From: Planctomycetia bacterium
GTDB taxonomy: Bacteria > Planctomycetota > Phycisphaerae > Phycisphaerales > SM1A02
NCBI GenBank assembly: GCA_005804005.1
Contig: SYPI01000048.1
Coordinates: 1 to 14,661, forward strand
Direction of reading: 5' to 3'
DNA: 14,661 nucleotides
Shown here piece by piece: positions 1 to 5,676 of this stretch. The notes under the pieces were generated by a model. That model saw only the letters and a list, made by a program, of their open reading frames with translations. It searched no databases and was not told the origin of the DNA. The position numbers and the translations under genes were made by a program. The first letter of the stretch is position 1, and each line of letters starts with the position of its first letter.

Positions 1-81
1 CGAGCCTCCGGCCAGTGGCAGTGTGGCCAGCATGGCACACCACGCCACCACCCAGAGCCGCCCGGGGCGGGACTCGGGCAC
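1..81 (-). CDS. 5' end of a divergent, probably exported protein (partial, runs off the left edge)
   Basis: Read on the minus strand from a GTG at 81, 27 codons stay open to the window edge. They encode a short N-terminus with two arginines (PESRPGR), a hydrophobic core (LWVVAWCAMLATLPLA) and then GGS. That is the layout of a Sec signal peptide or a first membrane helix; no lipobox cysteine is visible before the edge. The next gene starts on the plus strand at 120, so the two would diverge from a 38-nt gap. No clear Shine-Dalgarno precedes the GTG. An ATG at 83 lies in another frame and gives a Trp/Cys/Pro-rich peptide, which is less plausible. The mature protein is outside the window, so its function cannot be named. 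Confidence is limited by the short span. Confidence 0.4.
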   Translation of the reverse strand, partial: MPESRPGRLWVVAWCAMLATLPLAGGS

Positions 82-108
82 ATGAGCAGCGGCGCGGCGA
101 CTTCGCCC

Positions 109-114
109 TAGAAT
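109..114 (+). promoter_or_regulatory. Candidate -10 box (TAGAAT) just upstream of the HD-GYP gene
   Basis: TAGAAT differs from the TATAAT consensus at one position and ends 5 nt before the ATG at 120. Transcription starting 6-7 nt after the box would begin at or beside that ATG, which would give a leaderless mRNA. This fits the absence of a Shine-Dalgarno sequence there. I see no recognisable -35 element about 17 nt upstream, so this is a suggestion from spacing and one hexamer. Confidence 0.3.
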
Positions 115-119
115 CGTCC

Positions 120-1826
120 ATGATGGCCCCTGACACTTCCATTCCGGGGGCGCATCCGATCATTCTGGTTCTGGAAGCGGATTACCGCACGGACCACGGC
201 ATCGCCGGGCTTCTCTCGGGGCCACCGGCCAACTTGCAGGTAGTTGGCTGCACCCGACTGACTGACCTTCTGGACACCATCGTGCGCACCCGGCCCGCCG
301 TGGTGGTGCTAGTAGTTCGCGGGCCGATCGAACCAGCCATAGACGCAGTGAAGCACTTGCGCCACTCGATTGAGGCCGATGCGGTCCCGGTGCTGATGGT
401 CGCTCCGGCCACGGCCACCATCCGCGCCCAAGCACTGGCGGCGGGAGTCGGCGACATCGTGGCGCTCGACGACAACGCCGAAGAAATCCGGGCGCGCGTG
501 AACACTCTCGCCGAGCACTACCGCCACCTGGTGCAGCGCAACGAGGCTCTGCACGGGCTGGCTCAGGCGCGCAGTGAAATCGAACACCTGCGCACCCAGA
601 TTGCAGAACAGCCACAGTCCAAAGGGGATACCGACTCACTGCGGCAGCGGCTCTCCGGGCTGCTGCATCTGGGCCACGCTCTGGCCCAAATCCAGGACTT
701 CCACACCCTCATGGAGCGCATCCTCTCTGAGGCGCGGGGGATGATCGGCGCCGATGCCGGCACGATCTTCATCCGCGAAGGCGATTCGCTGCGCTTCGCC
801 TATTGCCAGAATGAGACTCTGGCCCGCCGCACTGCCAGCGGCTCGACCCCGCGATTCGCCAGCTACCGCGTGCCGATCAGTGACCGCTCGATCGCTGGCT
901 GGGTAGCCCTCTCCGGCGAGCCGGTCAAGCTGGATGACTGCCACAGGGTCGACCCGGCGCTCCCCTACCGATTCGACCCCTCGTTCGACCAACTGCTTGG
1001 CTATCGCACTACCACCATGCTGGCGGTGGCGCTGAAACTGCGGGCCAATCGGGTACTGGGCGTGATCGAACTCATCAATGCCACCGATCGCCACGGCCAG
1101 CAAGGCCGCCTGTTCACCCCGCAGGATGCCGCGCTCTTGGAACACTTCGGCAGCGTGGCCTCGGTAGCGCTCGAACGCACCCAGATGACCGAGTCGATCA
1201 TCCTGCGCATGATTCGCATGGCAGAAATCCGCGATCCCAGCGAGACGGGCGCGCATGTCGAGCGGGTGGCCGGTTACTCGGCGGTGCTGTTCGAAGAGTG
1301 GGCCCGGCGGCGCGGGCTGCTCGGCGCCGACTTCGAACGGCAGCGCGACCGACTGCGCATCGCCGCCAAGTTGCACGATGTCGGCAAGATCGGCGTCCCC
1401 GATGCCATCTTGAAGAAACCCGCCCGGCTGGACCCGGCGGAGTTCGAGCAGGTCAAGCGCCACGCTGAGATCGGCGGAATGCTGTTCGAGGAACAGCCCA
1501 CCGACTACGACGAAGCCGCCCGTGAAGTGGCCCTGCTGCACCATGAGCGATGGGACGGAGGCGGGTATCCGGGGATGGAGGTTGAAGGCCAACACCGCGG
1601 GCGCCGGGGCGAGGAGATTCCCCTGTTCCCCCGCATCGTCGGGATCGCCGATGTCTTCGACGCGCTCTCCAGTCCGCGCTCATACAAGGAGCCGTGGCCC
1701 GAAGAGCGGGTGCTTGAGTACCTGCAGGCCGAGCGCGGCAAGCACTTCGACCCGGAACTGGTGGACATCTTCATGGCTCGCCTCGACGAGATCCGGGCAA
1801 TCCGCGACTTCGAGCCCGACCGATGA
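120..1826 (+). CDS. Pseudo-receiver / GAF / HD-GYP cyclic-di-GMP phosphodiesterase
   Basis: Cytoplasmic signalling protein of 568 residues, predicted to hydrolyse cyclic di-GMP. From the ATG at 120, residues ~15-135 have a receiver-like fold, followed by a helical, probably coiled-coil linker (~135-178), a GAF domain (~180-357) and an HD-GYP domain (~363-560). The HD-GYP metal and substrate residues are all present: H379 (GAHVERV), H419-D420 (LHDVGKIG), H448 (HAEIG), H474-H475 (HHERWDGGGYP) and the later DVFDAL motif. It should therefore be catalytically competent. The receiver is degenerate: the phosphoacceptor position reads VVVLVVRG with no Asp, so control by phosphorylation is unlikely and GAF ligand binding is the likelier input. 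A second ATG at 123 is an equal start. An in-frame GTG at 15 would add a low-complexity leader and overlap the divergent gene, so I rejected it. The stop overlaps apbE. Confidence 0.93.
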   Translation: MMAPDTSIPGAHPIILVLEADYRTDHGIAGLLSGPPANLQVVGCTRLTDLLDTIVRTRPAVVVLVVRGPIEPAIDAVKHLRHSIEADAVPVLMVAPATATIRAQALAAGVGDIVALDDNAEEIRARVNTLAEHYRHLVQRNEALHGLAQARSEIEHLRTQIAEQPQSKGDTDSLRQRLSGLLHLGHALAQIQDFHTLMERILSEARGMIGADAGTIFIREGDSLRFAYCQNETLARRTASGSTPRFASYRVPISDRSIAGWVALSGEPVKLDDCHRVDPALPYRFDPSFDQLLGYRTTTMLAVALKLRANRVLGVIELINATDRHGQQGRLFTPQDAALLEHFGSVASVALERTQMTESIILRMIRMAEIRDPSETGAHVERVAGYSAVLFEEWARRRGLLGADFERQRDRLRIAAKLHDVGKIGVPDAILKKPARLDPAEFEQVKRHAEIGGMLFEEQPTDYDEAAREVALLHHERWDGGGYPGMEVEGQHRGRRGEEIPLFPRIVGIADVFDALSSPRSYKEPWPEERVLEYLQAERGKHFDPELVDIFMARLDEIRAIRDFEPDR

Positions 1827-2803
1827 GCGTGGCGCTCCCACTGACGCTGGCCCTGCTGGCAGTGACTGGCTGCGCCGAGCGTTCTGCCCACACATTCCGC
1901 GAGATGGCTATGGGCACCGAGTGTGCGCTGACTATCCACGCCACCGACCCGGAGCAGGCTCGCTCGGCGGCCCGGCTGGCGATGGACCGAATTCACCAGT
2001 TGGACCATGACCTGAGCGACTGGCTGCCCGATGGCGAACTCGCCAGTCTGCAAGGCAGGGCTGGCGTGCCCCGCAAACTCTCGCCGGACCTCTGCGCTGC
2101 CCTGCGCACCGGGCTGCAGGTGAACCGGGAGAGTGACGGACTGTTTGATCCAGCGCTTCGGCCGCTGGTCGTCGTCTGGAGAGAGGCCCGACGCACTGGA
2201 GTCTTTCCCACTGCCGGCCAACTGGAGGCTGCCCGCCGCGAGAGCGGGTGTCGCCACCTGCAACTTGATTCATCCGCATGCCAAATCACCATCGACTCCG
2301 AGATCGTTCCGATCGATCTGGGTGCGATCGGCAAGGGATTCGCCGCCGAGGAGGCGTATCGACTGCTGCAGGCCGGCGGTCACCCCGACTCGTTGGTGGC
2401 CGTCGGCGGAGACATCCGCTGTGGGACACCGCCGCCGGGGCGGTCGGGCTGGGAGGTCACCATTGATGACGGGCTCCTGCCGCCCATCCGAGTCACGCTG
2501 AGCGAGGTAGCCATCTCCACCAGCGGGGACCGCGAACAGTCGGCGTTCGTTCAAGGTCGGCCCGTTGGCCACATCATCGACCCGCGTACCGGGAACCCGC
2601 TGAACCGCCCCACCGCAGTAACAGTGATCGCCGCCGACGGCGCCACCGCCGATGCCTGGGCTAGCGCCCTGTGCGTGGCGGGGCCTGAGTACGCCCGCAC
2701 GCTCGCTCCCAACTGCATCCGCTGGCGGGTGACTGCCGTGCAAGGCGCGGATAGAGTGACTGCGACCAGCCCGGAGTTTCCCGCGTGGACCAATCACGAC
2801 TAA
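1823..2803 (+). CDS. apbE: FAD:protein FMN transferase, ApbE family lipoprotein
   Basis: 326 residues. ApbE proteins transfer FMN from FAD to a Thr/Ser of exported or membrane flavoproteins (such as Rnf/Nqr subunits), using Mg2+. The N-terminus is a hydrophobic run ending in a lipobox (VTGC, Cys17), so it is predicted to be lipid-anchored outside the cytoplasmic membrane. Family signatures in order: LSDWLPDGELASL (~65-76), DGLFDPALRPLV (~105-116), IDLGAIGKGFAAE (164-176), ISTSGD (231-236), HIIDPRTG (250-257) and the metal-binding region ATADAWASAL (274-283, with D277 and S281 where the family has Asp and Thr/Ser). Length matches the family. The ATG at 1823 overlaps the HD-GYP stop as ATGA, which suggests translational coupling. 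Oddly, the signal peptide n-region (MSVALP) has no Lys or Arg. No protein with an obvious flavinylation site (DgxTgAT-like) is encoded in the window, so its target lies elsewhere. Confidence 0.93.
   Translation: MSVALPLTLALLAVTGCAERSAHTFREMAMGTECALTIHATDPEQARSAARLAMDRIHQLDHDLSDWLPDGELASLQGRAGVPRKLSPDLCAALRTGLQVNRESDGLFDPALRPLVVVWREARRTGVFPTAGQLEAARRESGCRHLQLDSSACQITIDSEIVPIDLGAIGKGFAAEEAYRLLQAGGHPDSLVAVGGDIRCGTPPPGRSGWEVTIDDGLLPPIRVTLSEVAISTSGDREQSAFVQGRPVGHIIDPRTGNPLNRPTAVTVIAADGATADAWASALCVAGPEYARTLAPNCIRWRVTAVQGADRVTATSPEFPAWTNHD
2773..2776 (+). promoter_or_regulatory. Shine-Dalgarno GGAG that fixes the GTG start of the HAD phosphatase
   Basis: GGAG lies 8 nt before the GTG at 2785, inside the last codons of apbE. 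There is no nearby in-frame ATG, and the conserved nucleophile motif lies only 15 codons downstream. The GTG is therefore the best-supported start although it overlaps apbE by 19 nt. Confidence 0.55.
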
Positions 2804-3528
2804 CGCAGAGCGCTGATCTGTTCATCTTTGATCTCGACGGAACCCTCCTCGAGTCAGCGATCGACATTGCTGAGGCAGTCGACTACACCCTGGCCGGTCT
2901 GGGGTATCCGCGCGCAGGCGTCGGCCATGTGCGCGGGTGGATCGGCGACGGTGCAACGGTGCTGGTGGCCCGCGCCTTGCACTGGGGTTCGGGGATCACC
3001 CCCAGCGCCGCGCAAACTGCCACAGCTCTCAAGATGTTTCTGGGGCATTACGCCGACTGCTGCTGCAATCACACCACACTGACCGACGGTGCCACGCAGA
3101 TCTTCACCGTCATGCAGCGCCTGGGGATTCGCGCCGCCGTCGCTTCCAACAAGCCACAGGCTGCATCGTGTCAGATCCTCGAGCATCTGGGGCTGGCCAA
3201 TCGCATTGAGGTGGTAATCGGCGGCGACACGCTGCCAACGCGTAAGCCAGATGCCGCGCCGCTGATGGAAGCCGCGCGGCGATGCGGCGCGAAACAGCCT
3301 TGGATGATCGGCGACTCAGAACTGGATCGCTGCGCGGCGCTGGCGGCCGGATTCCCTTTCATCGGCGTGCGCGGGGGCTATGTGCCGGCAATCAAGGAAC
3401 AGTTGGCCGAGGCCAGCGCCCGCGAGATCATCGATGTGCCGCTGCGGCGGATGGCTGCGGCTCTGGACACCCTCAGTCCGGGTCAGGTGACCTTCAACGC
3501 CCTGCGCGCCGCGCTGGCGCGTTCTTAG
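2785..3528 (+). CDS. HAD-superfamily phosphatase, phosphoglycolate phosphatase (Gph)-like
   Basis: 247-residue cytoplasmic hydrolase. The four HAD motifs are intact: motif I FDLDGT with nucleophile D16 and acid/base D18, motif II ending VASNK, motif III lysine in TRKPDAAPL, and motif IV GDSELD. Residues ~20-95 form a small helical cap as in the Gph/PGMB subfamily, and the GVRGGY near the C-terminus resembles the equivalent Gph region. Gph dephosphorylates 2-phosphoglycolate arising from DNA-end repair or oxygenase activity. Relatives act on other sugar phosphates, pyrophosphate or pyridoxal phosphate, so the substrate is inferred. It is the last gene of the HD-GYP/apbE/HAD set. Its TAG stop (3526-3528) overlaps the TAA stop of the convergent oxidoreductase gene. 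Confidence 0.9.
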   Translation: MDQSRLTQSADLFIFDLDGTLLESAIDIAEAVDYTLAGLGYPRAGVGHVRGWIGDGATVLVARALHWGSGITPSAAQTATALKMFLGHYADCCCNHTTLTDGATQIFTVMQRLGIRAAVASNKPQAASCQILEHLGLANRIEVVIGGDTLPTRKPDAAPLMEAARRCGAKQPWMIGDSELDRCAALAAGFPFIGVRGGYVPAIKEQLAEASAREIIDVPLRRMAAALDTLSPGQVTFNALRAALARS

Positions 3529-4808
3529 GCGAAGACCGTCTTGCCGGGAATGGCCACTGGCGCCACCGCCAGTGGGCCGAAGCTGATCGACTGTGGCATC
3601 AGCAGTTCAGTCGAACCCAGCGCCTGCCCCCAATCAAGTTCGGCCCCGGTGTAGGCGGCCATGCGGCACATGATGGCGGTCATGGTCGACTGAGCCACGC
3701 GCTCGGCTTCGTTCAGGTAAGCCCCGCCGCGGATCGAAGCAATCAGATCGATGTGCTCCTGCACATACGGATTGCGCTGTTTGCCGCTGAACTGCCAGGG
3801 GTTCTCGCCCTCAATTCGTGCTGATCCGCTGGTGAGGAAGGCCACTCCCTTCTCGCCGTGGATGAACTCTTCCACCCGGCCTGGAGTGCCCTCCTGCTGC
3901 CGGGCCATTGACAGCGCGAAGCGGCCGTCACCGTAGTTCAGGTCGCTGCCGAAGTGATCGAAGATGTTGCCGTAGATCGGCGCGGTGCGCGCCTGCCGCC
4001 CGCCGACTGAGACCACATGGGTTGGCAGCCCTTCAAAGGCCCAGTTGGCGACATCCAGGTTGTGCACATGCTGCTCGACGATGTGATCCCCTGACAGCCA
4101 GGTGTAGTAGAGCCAGTTGCGCATCTGGTTCTCAACATCGCTCCGGTCGGAGCGCGGCTCAACTGACCACAGCCCGCCCATGTTCCAGAACACCCGGGCG
4201 CTGAGCGGGCGGCCGATCGCTCCGTTGTGAATCAGGTCCATCGCCTCGAGGTAGCAGGCTTCGTGGCGGCGCTGAGTACCGGCCACCACCGAGAGTTTGC
4301 GCTCGGTGGCCCGGTGGGCCGAGTCAATGAAAGAACGGATACCCGGAGCATCCACCGCCACCGGCTTCTCGGCGAACACATGCTTGCCCGCCTCTACGGC
4401 CGCCGCGAAGTGAATCGGCCGGAAGCCCGGCGGCGTGGCCAGAATCACCACATCGCAGTCGGTGGCCAGCACCGCCTTGTAGGCATCCAGGCCGGTGAAG
4501 CACGAGCTCTCAGCAACCGTGCCGCGCTCGCCGAGTTTGGCGAGGTTTTCGCGCGACGATGCCAAGCGGTCAGGAAAGGCGTCGCCGAGGGCGATGATCT
4601 TGGTGTCGGGCGAGGCCTCGAGAATATTGGCGGCCGCACCGCTGCCGCGGCCGCCGCAGCCGATGACGCCGACCGTAAGGGTGTCGCCCCGCGGTGCGGC
4701 CGAATTGATGACGCGGCGGGGGCGCGGTGTCCTCACGGGCGCGGCCGAAACCGACGCCGCCACGGTGATCGAAGAAGCCACGCCCTGAATGAAGTTTCGC
4801 CTGTTCAT
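3525..4808 (-). CDS. Tat-exported Gfo/Idh/MocA family NAD(P)-dependent oxidoreductase
   Basis: 427 residues from the ATG at 4808 (428 if the adjacent ATG at 4811 is used). The N-terminus has a twin-arginine signal (NRRNFIQG plus the hydrophobic run ASSITVAASVSA), so export in a folded, cofactor-loaded state is predicted. A Rossmann nucleotide-binding motif follows (GVIGCGGRGSG, ~47-57), then the family's EKP motif (HVFAEKPVAVD, with K148), and the HVHNLD segment typical of the catalytic region in secreted members. Family members oxidise or epimerise sugars, inositols or glycosides, often with a tightly bound NAD(P). The substrate here cannot be read from sequence. An AGGAG lies 5 nt before the 4808 ATG. 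The upstream SUMF-fold lipoprotein stops at the same place (ATGATGA), so the two are very probably translationally coupled and may act in the same extracytoplasmic pathway. It ends tail to tail with the HAD gene, leaving no space for a terminator. Confidence 0.92.
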   Translation of the reverse strand: MNRRNFIQGVASSITVAASVSAAPVRTPRPRRVINSAAPRGDTLTVGVIGCGGRGSGAAANILEASPDTKIIALGDAFPDRLASSRENLAKLGERGTVAESSCFTGLDAYKAVLATDCDVVILATPPGFRPIHFAAAVEAGKHVFAEKPVAVDAPGIRSFIDSAHRATERKLSVVAGTQRRHEACYLEAMDLIHNGAIGRPLSARVFWNMGGLWSVEPRSDRSDVENQMRNWLYYTWLSGDHIVEQHVHNLDVANWAFEGLPTHVVSVGGRQARTAPIYGNIFDHFGSDLNYGDGRFALSMARQQEGTPGRVEEFIHGEKGVAFLTSGSARIEGENPWQFSGKQRNPYVQEHIDLIASIRGGAYLNEAERVAQSTMTAIMCRMAAYTGAELDWGQALGSTELLMPQSISFGPLAVAPVAIPGKTVFA

Positions 4809-5623
4809 CATTTCTCCTGTTCGCAAATCAGCCGCATGCCCACGAAGTTGGCATCGGCCAGCCACCACTGACTCTTGGGAAACTGCGGATCGCTGTCGTT
4901 CCACGCCGGAGTATCGGCGGCGCGTGCGGCGCAACCCACATGCGCCGCGTCATCGCTGAAGCAGCCGCCTACTACTACGCCGACGCCGTCGCTCTGCACC
5001 GCCCACTCGCCAACATTCCCGTAGATGTCATGCAGGCCGCTATCGTCGGCAGTCGCCGAAGCCACCTTGTGCGTTCGCCCTTTGGCGTTGGTCGCGTACC
5101 AGGCCGCCGCGGGCAGCTCACTGGCATCGATGCCAGCACGGCCGCAGATGTACTCCCACTCCGCAACACTCGGAAGGCGGTAGTGGCGACCGGTCATCGC
5201 GCTGAGCCACTCGCAGAAGGCGGTGGCCCCGCGGAAGCTCATGCTGATCGCAGGCCAGCCGTTGTGGCCGAAGCCGCGATCCACCGAGATGTACGGCTTG
5301 GTCGGCCGAGTCACCGCATCTGCGGCGCCCGGAACTCCGGCCTTCTGGTCGAGCTTGAAGACGCAGATGTCAAACAGTTCCCACGGAACTTCGGTCTTCC
5401 CGACCCAACAAGCCCGGATCGAACCATCCGGGCTAGCGGGAAGGGGCACCATCTCGAATGACACCGCCGAACCGGCGATCTGCTGCACGAACGGCTGGAG
5501 AGTTGCGGCCGACGGTGCCGGCGCGGGGGTAGTTTCGGCTTGAGGCGCTCGGGGAACAGTCACACATGCCGCTAGACAACTCGCTACAGCAACGGCGGCT
5601 ATCGGTCGCATCGGTGCGATCAT
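4808..5623 (-). CDS. SUMF1/formylglycine-generating-enzyme-fold lipoprotein, probably not a canonical FGE
   Basis: 271 residues. The N-terminus has a basic residue (MRP), a short hydrophobic stretch and a lipobox (LAAC, Cys20), followed by a Pro/Ala/Thr-rich linker to ~45, so it is predicted to be a surface or periplasmic lipoprotein. The rest is an FGE-sulfatase (SUMF1/EgtB/PvdO) domain: GWPAISMSF...A..FCEWLS (~122-141), YRLPSVAEWEYICGRAG (148-164), DIYGNVGEWAVQ (199-210), VVGGCF (217-222) and a closing GMRLICE. Aerobic FGE oxidises sulfatase cysteines using a Cys-x4-Cys pair. Here only C231 is found in the matching segment and the partner position is Ala226, so that chemistry is doubtful. 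No sulfatase is encoded in the window. It lies first in a two-gene unit with the Gfo/Idh/MocA oxidoreductase. The ATG at 5623 is the first in frame; an internal ATG at 5611 would shorten but keep the signal peptide. Confidence 0.87.
   Translation of the reverse strand: MIAPMRPIAAVAVASCLAACVTVPRAPQAETTPAPAPSAATLQPFVQQIAGSAVSFEMVPLPASPDGSIRACWVGKTEVPWELFDICVFKLDQKAGVPGAADAVTRPTKPYISVDRGFGHNGWPAISMSFRGATAFCEWLSAMTGRHYRLPSVAEWEYICGRAGIDASELPAAAWYATNAKGRTHKVASATADDSGLHDIYGNVGEWAVQSDGVGVVVGGCFSDDAAHVGCAARAADTPAWNDSDPQFPKSQWWLADANFVGMRLICEQEK
4814..4818 (-). promoter_or_regulatory. Shine-Dalgarno AGGAG for the Gfo/Idh/MocA gene
   Basis: On the minus strand AGGAG is followed by AA and then ATGATG. 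Spacing is 2 nt to the first ATG (4811) and 5 nt to the second (4808), which favours the second as the true start. The motif sits inside the last codons (QEK) of the upstream lipoprotein gene, consistent with re-initiation by terminating ribosomes. Confidence 0.6.
5411..5434. repeat. Perfect 9-bp inverted repeat inside the SUMF-fold gene
   Basis: AGCCCGGAT (5411-5419) and ATCCGGGCT (5426-5434) are exact reverse complements around a 6-nt loop. In the minus-strand mRNA it covers codons ~64-71 (SPDGSIRA) and would form a strong G+C-rich hairpin. There is no U-tract, so it does not look like an intrinsic terminator. It may simply be a product of codon choice. Confidence 0.5.
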
Positions 5624-5676
5624 AAGGGCTCTCCCCCACCCCTATACTCGCCCACTCGCCGATCGGCGCCATTCGC
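5624..5676. promoter_or_regulatory. Divergent promoter region between the SUMF-fold gene and putA
   Basis: This 53-bp gap is the only place for promoters of the leftward lipoprotein/oxidoreductase unit and of putA. On the plus strand TATACT (5643-5648) is a good -10 match (one mismatch to TATAAT) and would place a putA transcription start near 5655, about 22 nt before its ATG. No convincing -35, operator repeat or clear putA Shine-Dalgarno is visible. The C-rich stretch at 5631-5642 is G-rich on the minus strand and could give a weak ribosome site (GGGAGAG) for the lipoprotein. Confidence 0.35.

Noticed and set aside
15..119. Upstream GTG start for the HD-GYP gene at 15
   Set aside because: The added 35 residues are low-complexity and unlike a receiver N-terminus. 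They overlap the probable divergent gene and the candidate -10 box.
636..1595. Long open frame on the minus strand opposite the HD-GYP gene (319 codons)
   Set aside because: It is antisense to GAF and HD-GYP motifs that are clearly conserved, and its translation has no recognisable domain. Long shadow frames are expected in G+C-rich coding DNA.
1505..2263. Minus-strand open frame spanning the HD-GYP/apbE junction (252 codons)
   Set aside because: It covers conserved motifs of both sense genes, and the product is a low-complexity Arg/Ser/Pro mix with no family resemblance.
4227..4871. Plus-strand open frame opposite the Gfo/Idh/MocA gene (214 codons)
   Set aside because: The sense frame carries the Tat signal, Rossmann motif and EKP. 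The antisense product is Arg/His/Gly-rich and has no domain.
5415..5434. GGTTCGATCC on the minus strand, resembling a tRNA T-arm
   Set aside because: The pairing does not give a 5-bp stem with a 7-nt T-loop, no acceptor, D or anticodon arm surrounds it, and it lies inside a conserved coding region.
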